Source: Acidobacteriota bacterium
GTDB lineage: Bacteria; Acidobacteriota; Terriglobia; Terriglobales; Acidobacteriaceae
Direction: 5' to 3'
NCBI GenBank assembly: GCA_021781255.1
Contig: JAJXXG010000327.1
Span: 1-7,669 of the forward strand
DNA: 7,669 bases
The stretch's first letter is position 1, and each line of letters starts with the position of its first letter. The position numbers and the translations under genes are program-made. A model generated the notes under the pieces. That model was given only the letters and a program-made list of their open reading frames with translations. It was not told where the DNA came from and did not search any database. Below, piece by piece: positions 1-5,793 of this stretch.

Positions 1-387
1 CAGTGCGTTCGAGGCCTTCAGCGCGCCAAACAGCGCCGCAACCCCCGAGGCTGCCGATGACTGCCGGCTGTTTTTCACCTGCCCATCTGTCGAAGCCTCC
101 AGGCTCTCGCTCACAATCACTTCCACCACGTCATGCAGCCGCACCGCCTTCACGTCCGTGCCCAACCGCACCAGCTGTCCCTCTGGAGACCAGATCGATC
201 CCGTCGTCTGCACCTCGGCCGCATGCTCCTCGCGCACCCGCCGAATGTAGTTCGCCAGCGCCGTCTCCGGCGGAGTCGGCTTGCCCTCAAAAGCTCCAGC
301 ATCTTTTTTGGGTCTCCGCGCCATTGCCACACCAGGCAATAGCGCCAGGGCAACGGCCATCACGATTAATCGGCGATCCCACCTCAT
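1..387 (-). CDS. flgH: Flagellar L-ring protein FlgH, N-terminal 129 residues
   Basis: FlgH forms the outer-membrane L-ring bushing around the rod. The frame from ATG 387 runs open to base 1, so the gene continues beyond the window. It shows a signal peptide (residues 1-23, ending LLPGVAMA), the FlgH signature GSIWSPEGQLVRLGTDVKAV (63-82) with LHDVVEVIVSESLEAST (84-100) and the polar/small stretch NSRQSSAASGVAALFGALKA (106-125), which matches the family after its V-x-E strand. The ATG overlaps the flgA stop by four bases. Odd: FlgH is usually a lipoprotein with a Cys at the cleavage site, but there is no Cys in any of these 129 residues. The next gene outside the window is probably flgI by usual order, which is inference. 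Confidence 0.9.
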   Translation of the reverse strand, partial: MRWDRRLIVMAVALALLPGVAMARRPKKDAGAFEGKPTPPETALANYIRRVREEHAAEVQTTGSIWSPEGQLVRLGTDVKAVRLHDVVEVIVSESLEASTDGQVKNSRQSSAASGVAALFGALKASNAL

Positions 388-1028
388 TGCGCACTCCATT
401 GCGCTCTTTCATCCATCGGCGCAAGCTCCGCACGTCCCGGGCCCAGCACAATCACCCACACCCTGCGCTTGTTGAATCCCAGCCGCGCCTCAATCCGCTG
501 GCCCTTCACGGCCGGCTCCAGCGCCACCGCCTCAAACCGCGCCGTCAGCACCGGAGAATTCTGCTCCACCACGATCCGCTGGCCCCCGTGCACAATCACC
601 TTCTTCGGCGGAACGATTGCAGTAGCGCCCGGCATCGCCACCGTTGCGGATTGCTTCCTGCGCACTTCCTTCACGGGCTTTGCCGTTGCATCCGCCTCCA
701 GCGCATCGCCCATTCCGCTCACCTTCACCAGCCGCCCGGGCCCGCCCGGATGCCCCGCATCCTTCACCAGCAGCCAGCGGTCGCCTATCGCCGGATCATC
801 AATCTCCTTCACCGCCTCCTGCACAGCCGCCGAGTTCGCGGGGCTCGACACCATATCGTCTCCCGCGCCACTCTGCGCCCATGCCGGCTGCCCCCCTGCC
901 CAAATAAGCAGGGCCGCCAAAGCCATTACCAGGCACGGTCCAATGCGCGATTCAACGCGCAGCCCAGTGCCCGTCTCTGCGTGTCCTAACCTTGAGCGAT
1001 TCCTAATCATTGACTTCAACCATCTCAT
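384..1028 (-). CDS. flgA: Probable P-ring assembly chaperone FlgA
   Basis: FlgA is a periplasmic protein that helps FlgI assemble around the rod. The 214-residue product has a hydrophobic signal segment at about 31-48 with likely cleavage after Ala-Trp-Ala (49-51). A middle part includes DRWLLVKDAGHPGGPGRLVK (83-102). The C-terminus looks like the FlgA SAF domain: GQRIVVEQNSPV (149-160), then ALEPAVKGQRIEARLG (169-184), WVIVLGPGRAEL (191-202). Divergence from model FlgA is marked, so synteny between flgG and flgH carries much weight. The start is uncertain: ATG 1028 gives 30 residues before the hydrophobic core, and ATG 1010 and ATG 926 are alternatives. None has a good Shine-Dalgarno. The TGA overlaps the flgH ATG (ATGA, 387-384). 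What else: an uncharacterised secreted flagellar protein. Confidence 0.75.
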   Translation of the reverse strand: MRWLKSMIRNRSRLGHAETGTGLRVESRIGPCLVMALAALLIWAGGQPAWAQSGAGDDMVSSPANSAAVQEAVKEIDDPAIGDRWLLVKDAGHPGGPGRLVKVSGMGDALEADATAKPVKEVRRKQSATVAMPGATAIVPPKKVIVHGGQRIVVEQNSPVLTARFEAVALEPAVKGQRIEARLGFNKRRVWVIVLGPGRAELAPMDERAQWSAQ

Positions 1029-1033
1029 GCGAT

Positions 1034-1822
1034 TTACCGCGCCATATTATTGACTTGCGAATACATTTGGTCTGCTGCGGAGATCACCTTCGAGTTCGAC
1101 TCATAGGCCCGCTGCGCCAGCACCATCTGCACAAACTCGGTCACCACATCCACATTCGAGTTCTCCAGATACCCTTGCTGCAGCGTACCCAGACCCTCCG
1201 TGCCGCCGGGATTGCCCAGCACCGGGTCGCCCGAGCTCAGCGTCGAGCGCAGCAGGTTCGAGCCCACCATCTCCAGGCCGCCCGGATTGGGAAAGGTTGC
1301 AAGCTGAATCTGCCCCAGCTGCGAGGGGTTCTGCTGCCCCGGCAGCGTCGCATTCACCACGCCGTATTGCGTAATCGTCACCGCCGTCGCATTTGGCGGA
1401 ATCGTGATCGTCGGAATCAGTGGATCGCCGTCCGTCGTCACAATCGTTCCCTGGTTGTTCAGATGGAACTGACCGGCGCGGGTATAGGCACTCGTGCCGT
1501 CGGGCCGCTGCACCTGAAAGAAGCCGTTGCCCTCAATCGCCACGTCCAGCGGATTGTCGGTCTGGTTCAGCGACCCCTGTGTATTGATCACCTCGGTCGC
1601 CGCCGACCGCGTGCCCAGGCCAATCTGCAGCCCGGCCGAAACCGTCGTAGGGCTTTGCGCCGCGCCCGGTGTAATCAAGTTCTGATAGACCATATCCTGG
1701 AACTGCAGCCGCAGTTGCCTGAAGCCGGTCGTTGACGAGTTCGCCAGGTTGTTGGCAATCGTGTCCAGGTTCAACTGCTGCGCGCTCATGCCGCTGGCCG
1801 CCGTATACAGTGCTCGAATCAT
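1034..1822 (-). CDS. flgG: Flagellar basal-body distal rod protein FlgG
   Basis: FlgG builds the distal rod that passes through the P- and L-rings. The 262-residue length is typical. Features in order: N-terminal MIRALYTAASGM and TIANNLANSSTTGFRQ (21-36), a FlgG-type segment at 42-72 (QDMVYQNLITPGA, then SAGLQIGLGTR) absent from FlgF, the central DNPLDVAIEGNGFFQV (89-104), and the C-terminal helix LENSNVDVVTEFVQMVLAQR (219-238) ending in DQMYSQVNNM. The ATG at 1822 is preceded by AGAAGGGG (1829-1836) at six bases, a strong site. It follows flgF by 32 bases, and flgA starts five bases after its TAA. Identity is firm. Confidence 0.96.
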   Translation of the reverse strand: MIRALYTAASGMSAQQLNLDTIANNLANSSTTGFRQLRLQFQDMVYQNLITPGAAQSPTTVSAGLQIGLGTRSAATEVINTQGSLNQTDNPLDVAIEGNGFFQVQRPDGTSAYTRAGQFHLNNQGTIVTTDGDPLIPTITIPPNATAVTITQYGVVNATLPGQQNPSQLGQIQLATFPNPGGLEMVGSNLLRSTLSSGDPVLGNPGGTEGLGTLQQGYLENSNVDVVTEFVQMVLAQRAYESNSKVISAADQMYSQVNNMAR

Positions 1823-1854
1823 CGTTTTCCCCTTCTTCTCTCGCGCATGCCCGC

Positions 1855-2592
1855 TTACACCTTGGGCAGATCCTGCGTCGCAAACTGGTTAAAGTCGGTG
1901 TGGAAGATGGTCAGCGCCTTCTGCATCATTTCGAATTGGCGCTGCATCATGATCAGGTCCACGGTGCCCTGCACCACGTCCTCGTTCGCGCTCTCCAGCG
2001 CGCCCTGGTGAATCGCCGCATCCGTTGAGAGCAGCGCCTTCGCTTTGGGCGGTGCAATGTAGCGGTTCGTGCCCTCGGGCATCAGTTGCGTTCCCTCGGC
2101 AAAGGTGAAGACCGCCACCTCTCCCGCTGCGCCTCCCGCAACCGAGATCGTTCCGTCCGCGCCAATCGAAACCGACCCCGGCGGCAGCGCAATCGGCTTG
2201 CCCTTCGGGTTCAGCACTGGTTCGCCCTGTTGGCTCACCAGAGAACCCTTCTGCGACCGGTGAAAGCTTCCATCGCGCGTGTAGCGGATGCCGTTCGCCG
2301 TCTGCAGCGCGAAAAATCCCTGCCCCTCAATCGCCAGGTCCAGCGGATTGCCGGTCACCTGCATCGCCCCCTGGCTCATGCTCAGGTTGTCGCCGCCCAG
2401 CAGGCCATAGTTATTCACTGTCGCGCCCAGTTGCGAGTCGTGCGCATCCGGGCCCAGCAGCACTGAGCGGAAGTACTCCCGCTCGGCCCGGTAGCCGGGC
2501 GTCTGCGCATTGGCCAGATTCGCCGACGCGGTATCCAGCGCCTGGCTTCGCGCCACCAGCCCGGTCATCGCCGCATAAAAACCACTGTCCAT
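1855..2592 (-). CDS. flgF: Flagellar basal-body rod protein FlgF
   Basis: FlgF is a proximal rod subunit, exported through the flagellar type III apparatus and assembled in the periplasm. The 245-residue product shows the rod/hook family plan: an N-terminal helix with SANLANAQTPGYRA (23-36), the central GNPLDLAIEGQGFF (81-94) and a C-terminal helix LESANEDVVQGTVDLIMMQR (199-218). FlgF is separated from FlgG by its shorter length, by Met-Asp-Ser-Gly-Phe-Tyr at the start, and by position just before a clear FlgG. The ATG at 2592 has AGGGAGG at 2599-2605. No signal peptide is present, as expected for type III export. It heads the rod/ring half of the cluster after a 231-base gap, and flgG follows 32 bases later. 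Confidence 0.93.
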   Translation of the reverse strand: MDSGFYAAMTGLVARSQALDTASANLANAQTPGYRAEREYFRSVLLGPDAHDSQLGATVNNYGLLGGDNLSMSQGAMQVTGNPLDLAIEGQGFFALQTANGIRYTRDGSFHRSQKGSLVSQQGEPVLNPKGKPIALPPGSVSIGADGTISVAGGAAGEVAVFTFAEGTQLMPEGTNRYIAPPKAKALLSTDAAIHQGALESANEDVVQGTVDLIMMQRQFEMMQKALTIFHTDFNQFATQDLPKV

Positions 2593-2823
2593 CGGGTTCC
2601 TCCCTGCGCGAGAAGACCCTGCATATGAGGGACCGAAGAGATAAGTGGAAAGATTAGAGAGGTATCAAGATGGGACAAATCGGCGCGGCTATACCGCCCG
2701 CACAGCGTCCAGAGGTGGCCCGCAAGTCTCAGCAGAAGATATATTTACGAAGTCAACGTTCAAGCTGCATCTCGCGTCAGCATTGTCCGCAATCCCCAGA
2801 AATAATTTAAGACGGCTGTTCGA
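2593..2823 (-). other. Noncoding gap before flgF
   Basis: This is the longest stretch without coding sequence once the cheX tail is recognised, and it is more AT-rich than its surroundings (for example AAATATATC around 2737-2745). It probably carries a promoter for flgF-flgG-flgA-flgH, but I cannot assign one. TTGACT at 2751-2756 resembles a -35 without a matching -10. GCCGATTT near 2670 resembles a sigma-28 -10 without its TAAA. A near-palindrome CCCT-CATATG-AGGG with one extra base lies at 2617-2631. A strong AGGGAGG ribosome binding site for flgF is at 2599-2605. Confidence 0.45.
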
Positions 2824-3344
2824 TTATGATTCGTCAGCCTCAGTTTCCTGCCTTCGCCGCTGCCTTAGCCCGTTGCAGACAATCATCACCGTCATCGGCA
2901 CATCTTCAAACCGGTAGTTGTGCTTCAACTGGAACTCCAGCGCCTGAACACGCAATTTGTAGTCCGACCCCGTAATCACAGCAGGCACCGACAGTCCGCA
3001 ATTGGCGCCAGTTCAGGAATCCATCCCTTCCACGCCCCGGCCAGCATATTGCACACTTCGCCCATTGCGTCCTTCACCGTGTCATCCAACTCGGTCAACT
3101 CCATTCCAGCCAGCAGTCCGGCCACGCGCTGGGCTGGCCGCGCCCCGCAGCGCAGTACGCAGGCTCCGCTCAGCAATCCGCCAAAACCCACCACCGCGGT
3201 CACGGTCTCCGGCTCCACCTCCGCCGGCTCGTCTCCCCTCCGGCACGCCACGCCCAGCATCAGGGTGAAAACCTCATCCAAGCTGGCATCCAGGTTCTCC
3301 GGGGCGGAGACATGATGCACTGACTCCCGAATGGATTGCGTCAT
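2824..3344 (-). pseudogene. cheX: CheX-type CheY-P phosphatase gene, interrupted by a frameshift
   Basis: CheX dephosphorylates CheY-P. From ATG 3344 the first frame gives 122 residues: a CheX/CheC-like fold with GVACRRGDEP, VVGFGG and the phosphatase signature D92-x3-E96-x2-N99 (DAMGEVCNMLAG), then KGWIPELAP before an unrelated tail ending at TGA 2978-2976. The minus strand stays open in the -1 frame from 3003 to TAA 2826-2824. It encodes 59 residues typical of the family C-terminus: CGLSVPAVITGSDYKLRVQ, LEFQLKHNYRF and a VMIVCNG strand. Restoring one base at 3003/3004 gives a continuous product of about 173 residues. Then N99 and the conserved Pro121 are 21 residues apart; four lost bases would give the usual 22. 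There is no slippery heptamer. An in-frame GTG at 3356 is less likely because ribosome-binding spacing suits the ATG. Either a recent mutation or a one-base read error fits, since the downstream frame is not decayed. Confidence 0.82.
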
Positions 3345-3467
3345 CTCCAACACCACCCCTGTTTTTCTGTCCGCAACCGCCCCCAGTCTGAATCGCGGTC
3401 CGGCCCTTCACCTTTCAGTTATGTTCAACGGCTTCGCCCGGACTCATCCGTATTGCACCGGTTCCTT
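3345..3467 (-). other. cheY-cheX intergenic gap
   Basis: This 123-base gap holds a 6-base inverted repeat GTCCGG/CCGGAC (3438-3443 with 3398-3403) with a long loop, and AGGGG at about 3355-3360, eleven bases before the cheX ATG. There is no T-run after a stem and no sigma-28-like match, so cheX is probably read through from cheY. Confidence 0.4.
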
Positions 3468-3854
3468 TCAGGCCGCCGTGCTCACGAGCGGCAGAACCCG
3501 CTCCTTCACCTGGTCCGCGGTGAACGGCTTCCGGATGTATCCCTGCGCGCCTGCCTGGATCGCCTGCTTCACGTGCTCCTCACTCGACTCGGTCGTAATC
3601 ATCACCACAGGCACGCCCGGCGCGAGATTCTGCTGCCTCAGCTGGCGCAGAAACTCGAGCCCATCCATCGAAGGCATATTGATGTCAGAGAGAATCAGGT
3701 CCACAGGCTTTGCGCGCAGAAGGTCCAGCCCCTCTGTACCGCTGCCCGCCTCATGCACCACCAGAGGGTCCAGTCCTGCCTGCCGCAGCGCGCGCTCCAC
3801 AATCTTGCGCATCACTAAGGAATCGTCCACAATCAACGCCCGCACTTCGCTCAT
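3468..3854 (-). CDS. cheY: Chemotaxis response regulator CheY
   Basis: This is a single-domain receiver that, when phosphorylated by CheA, binds FliM and changes motor rotation. From ATG 3854 it is 128 residues with no output domain. The active site is complete and falls at the E. coli CheY numbering: acidic pair Asp10/Asp11, phospho-acceptor Asp57 (LSDINMP), Thr87 (MITTES), Tyr106 and Lys109 (GYIRKPF). The ATG is chosen over the GTG at 3878 because homology begins at about residue 4, AGAGGTC precedes it, and the sigma-28-like promoter would start transcription after that GTG. Its neighbours are switch genes upstream and a broken cheX downstream, across a 123-base gap. A generic single-receiver protein is possible, but the flagellar context, exact spacing of key residues and FliM next door support CheY. 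Confidence 0.92.
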   Translation of the reverse strand: MSEVRALIVDDSLVMRKIVERALRQAGLDPLVVHEAGSGTEGLDLLRAKPVDLILSDINMPSMDGLEFLRQLRQQNLAPGVPVVMITTESSEEHVKQAIQAGAQGYIRKPFTADQVKERVLPLVSTAA

Positions 3855-3861
3855 GCCGATA

Positions 3862-3868
3862 GACCTCT
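3862..3868 (-). promoter_or_regulatory. Shine-Dalgarno for cheY, fixing ATG 3854
   Basis: AGAGGTC lies seven bases before ATG 3854. It sits in the loop of the GCCGATAG/CTATCGGC inverted repeat. The upstream in-frame GTG at 3878 has no such site and would lie at or before the predicted transcript start. Confidence 0.65.
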
Positions 3869-3878
3869 GCTGTTTCAC

Positions 3879-3905
3879 CTATCGGCCGCATGCGGCGTTT
3901 CTTGA
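3879..3905 (-). promoter_or_regulatory. Sigma-28 (FliA)-type promoter for cheY
   Basis: The minus strand reads TCAA at 3905-3902, then 15 bases, then GCCGATAG at 3886-3879. The FliA consensus is TAAA-N15-GCCGATAA, so the match is 3 of 4 and 7 of 8 with exact spacing. Transcription would begin near 3872-3876, leaving a leader of about 20 bases that contains the cheY Shine-Dalgarno. It was the only place where I found both half-sites at the right spacing among the atcggc occurrences checked by eye. Known: FliA commonly drives chemotaxis genes. Inferred: this site is active. Confidence 0.65.
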
Positions 3906-3958
3906 GATTCGGCAATCCTTCTGAATTACCTGCTGAAGCAGTTCAAGAAATACAGTGC

Positions 3959-4954
3959 TCAAAAGGCGCTGATTGAGCAAACCATATCCTTCACCGCGCC
4001 CCTTTCGGGCAGCGATGCGCTCGACGATAGGTCGCGCGTATCATCCGTCTCCACAACCGTCTCCGGCAGCCGTGTCCACATCCGCAGCCACAAGCAGTCG
4101 TGTACGCGAATCAGCTTTGACTCAACTGGCCGCGTCGTCTCCACTGCCTTTGCCAGCGCCATCACCGCGGCCCGCTCGCTCGCCGCCTCCACCAGCTCCA
4201 CCGGCGCAAACTCCGCCTTCAGCATCCGCGCATGTGCCGGACGAAAATCTGACCACGGCACCACACCGCTCTCCACGCGAATGCCGTTCATCCGCTCTAC
4301 GCCCAGCGCCAGAATCGGATCCAGCCGCTCTTCAAATCCCAGGTAGAGCACCCGCCCGCCGGCCAGCCGCAATGGAAGCGCTCCAAAGGCCTCCACAAAC
4401 AGCCGTGGCATCGCGATGGCCAGCCTTTCGGTGCCGCGCCCCTCCGGCTCCATCACCGGGCAGCTCCACTGCATTCCCAGTGCCCGTGCCACCCGTTCCT
4501 CGTTCGTTGCCCCCTGTGCCACCAGCCAATGTCCCAGCCGTCCCCTGCCCGCCTGCTTCTGCGCCTCCAGCGCCTGCTTCAGTTGCGCCTGCGAAATCCA
4601 TCCCTTGTCCAGCATCAGCAATCCCACCGGAATCCTGTGCCGGTACTCCTCGCGCAGCCGGTCGCGGCCCTCCATCTCCCGTCGCACCGCAGCCTGCATC
4701 TGCCCTTGTGTACACTCGGCCGAGCAGGTCCATCCGCCTTCAAACACCGGCAGCGTGCGGCTCCTCCACGGGTGCAGCCAGCCCGATTCGCAATTTGCAT
4801 ACGCGCATGTGCCCATCAAGCCCGGCCTCCGCCCCATTTTCTGTCCCGCCAGAGCCCCGCGTTCCGTCGCGCCATTCAACTCATATCCCGCCGGTTCCGC
4901 TGGTGCTGTCTCTGCTCCGCGTCCCATCCACCGCCGCAAACTCAAAAGAGGCAC
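3959..4954 (-). CDS. Unnamed protein with a four-cysteine motif and MshEN/GspE-N-like tandem repeat
   Basis: I recognise no named gene. The 331-residue product has three visible parts. Residues 50-81 contain Cys50-x4-Cys55-x21-Cys77-x3-Cys81 with several Trp, which looks like a small zinc-binding module. Residues 109-162 hold two consecutive 24-residue units separated by six residues, each with Gly at unit positions 3 and 10, Leu at 21 and Gln at 24. Unit 2 starts RLGHWLVAQG (139-148); unit 1 starts PVGLLMLDKG (109-118). This is the MshEN pattern found at the N-terminus of type II secretion and pilus ATPases (GspE, PilB, MshE), where it can bind c-di-GMP. No ATPase domain or Walker motif follows; residues 163-331 match nothing I know. 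No signal peptide or membrane segment is seen. It overlaps fliN by 13 bases, so it is probably co-translated with switch genes. A role in tuning the motor or linking c-di-GMP to motility is inference. Confidence 0.75.
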   Translation of the reverse strand: MPLLSLRRWMGRGAETAPAEPAGYELNGATERGALAGQKMGRRPGLMGTCAYANCESGWLHPWRSRTLPVFEGGWTCSAECTQGQMQAAVRREMEGRDRLREEYRHRIPVGLLMLDKGWISQAQLKQALEAQKQAGRGRLGHWLVAQGATNEERVARALGMQWSCPVMEPEGRGTERLAIAMPRLFVEAFGALPLRLAGGRVLYLGFEERLDPILALGVERMNGIRVESGVVPWSDFRPAHARMLKAEFAPVELVEAASERAAVMALAKAVETTRPVESKLIRVHDCLWLRMWTRLPETVVETDDTRDLSSSASLPERGAVKDMVCSISAF

Positions 4955-5793
4955 CGAATGCTCTCCAGCCGTCTCCGTGGTTCCGCCACTTCGGTCACGC
5001 GCAGGCCAAAGTTGCCGTTTACCAGCACCACCTCGCCCCGCGCCACAATCTTGTCGCCAACAATCAGGTCCACCGGATCGGCAATGTGCCTGTCCAGCTC
5101 CACCACGTCGCCCGGACCCAGGTCCAGAATCTCGCCCAGGGGTAGCTCCCGGCAGCCAAACCGCAACGCCGCTTCCAGTTCCACGTCCAGCAGCAACTCC
5201 ACGCCCGGGTTCAGCGCCGAACTCTGCCCGGCTGTCTTACGCGCTCCCTGTGCTGTGTCTTCGTCATCCATCATGGAAGTCCGCCTTCCGTTTCTCAAAC
5301 CCTCGCTCTTCTCGTTCATCACACTTGCCATTGCCTCGGCCCCCGCCCCGGCCTTTGCTTCTGTCCTGTCAAAGACCCACAGCCTCCAGCTGCGCTCGCC
5401 CGCCTCCAGCCGGAACTCCCGCACATCTCCCGCCTCAGGCAGAAGCTCAGTGCCTGATTCAATAAAGCTCTCGACCTCCGTTTTTGCGCACGTCCGCGCC
5501 AGCAAATCACCTGCCGCCGCCTCGGCCACTTCGCGCAGCAACTCCAGCCAGCCCGCCTTCTGGTCCGCACCCTCGCCCATCAGCGCAGCCTCGGCCACCT
5601 CGCCTTCCAGCCACACCGCCAACTCGCCTTCCACTGCGCCGCTCACCCGCGCCACAAATCCAAAGGCCTCTCCGTCTGGCCGTTCAGCGGCCCCCGTCTC
5701 GCTCTCCGGAATCTCCGTCAGCGTCGGTTCCCCGGCCAGCGCCTGTGCAAACAGCGCCGTGGCCACGCCCTTCCAGCACTCAAAGTAGCTCAC
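4942..5793 (-). CDS. fliN: Flagellar motor switch protein FliN, long FliY-like form
   Basis: FliN packs with FliM at the base of the C-ring and helps export-substrate docking and switching. The C-terminal SpoA domain at about residues 196-271 is typical, including LDVELEAALRFGCRELPLGE (202-221), LGPGDVVELDR (225-235), PVDLIVGDKIVARGEVV (240-256) and NFGLRV. At 283 residues the protein is about twice the length of an enterobacterial FliN. Residues 44-140 form a separate domain resembling the CheC-like part of FliY, joined by an acidic, low-complexity linker near 145-195. The helix holding the phosphatase motif in CheC aligns with ELLREVAEAAAG (84-95); Glu stands where the key Asn is expected, at 91. 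Start is GTG 5793, supported by GGGAGGAG. It overlaps fliM by 14 bases and the next gene by 13. FliN identity is firm; the CheC-like reading of the N-terminus is weaker. Confidence 0.92.
   Translation of the reverse strand: MSYFECWKGVATALFAQALAGEPTLTEIPESETGAAERPDGEAFGFVARVSGAVEGELAVWLEGEVAEAALMGEGADQKAGWLELLREVAEAAAGDLLARTCAKTEVESFIESGTELLPEAGDVREFRLEAGERSWRLWVFDRTEAKAGAGAEAMASVMNEKSEGLRNGRRTSMMDDEDTAQGARKTAGQSSALNPGVELLLDVELEAALRFGCRELPLGEILDLGPGDVVELDRHIADPVDLIVGDKIVARGEVVLVNGNFGLRVTEVAEPRRRLESIRCLF
4961..4966 (-). promoter_or_regulatory. Shine-Dalgarno for the MshEN-like gene, supporting its GTG start
   Basis: GGAGAG lies six bases before GTG 4954, within the last codons of fliN. The alternative ATG at 4927 has only a G-rich run directly before it. 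This favours the GTG and a 13-base overlap with fliN. Confidence 0.55.

Larger units (their letters stand above)
3855..3958 (-). other. Intergenic leader of cheY with four inverted repeats
   Basis: These 104 bases separate the MshEN-like gene from cheY and hold four dyads: CTGCT/AGCAG around a two-base centre (3930-3941); TTTCTTGA/TCAAGAAA (3898-3905 with 3943-3950); a perfect 12-base palindrome GCCGCATGCGGC (3885-3896); and GCCGATAG/CTATCGGC (3879-3886 with 3855-3862). None is followed by a T-run, so I see no intrinsic terminator. The region also contains the sigma-28-like promoter and the cheY ribosome binding site. Confidence 0.7.

Noticed and set aside
362..380. GCCGATTA sigma-28 -10-like string at the flgH start
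   Set aside because: It lies within coding sequence and has no -35 at the correct distance.
1545..2350. Direct repeat of CCAGCGGATTG around 1547 and 2341
   Set aside because: It encodes the shared NPLD motif of the paralogous FlgG and FlgF, so it reflects protein homology and not a DNA repeat.
2663..2700. Second sigma-28 promoter (GCCGATTT) before flgF
   Set aside because: The position 15 bases upstream reads GTGC rather than TAAA, so only half of the motif is present.
2645..2917. Plus-strand 90-codon frame in the cheX-flgF region
   Set aside because: No ribosome binding site or recognisable protein; it overlaps the antisense of the conserved cheX C-terminus.
2976..3356. Programmed -1 frameshifting in cheX
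   Set aside because: No X-XXY-YYZ slippery heptamer or following stem is visible near 3003; mutation or read error is simpler.
3425..3455. Hammerhead-ribozyme-like string (GGATGAGTCCGGGCGAAGCC) after cheY
   Set aside because: The core reads CGGATGA rather than CTGATGA and GAAG rather than GAAA, and stem II does not pair.
3973..5788. Very long open frames on the plus strand (also 3-989, 5484-6467)
   Set aside because: They lie opposite well-recognised minus-strand genes, are Pro/Ser/Arg-rich with no family resemblance, and arise from GC-rich codon use with few stops on the opposite strand.
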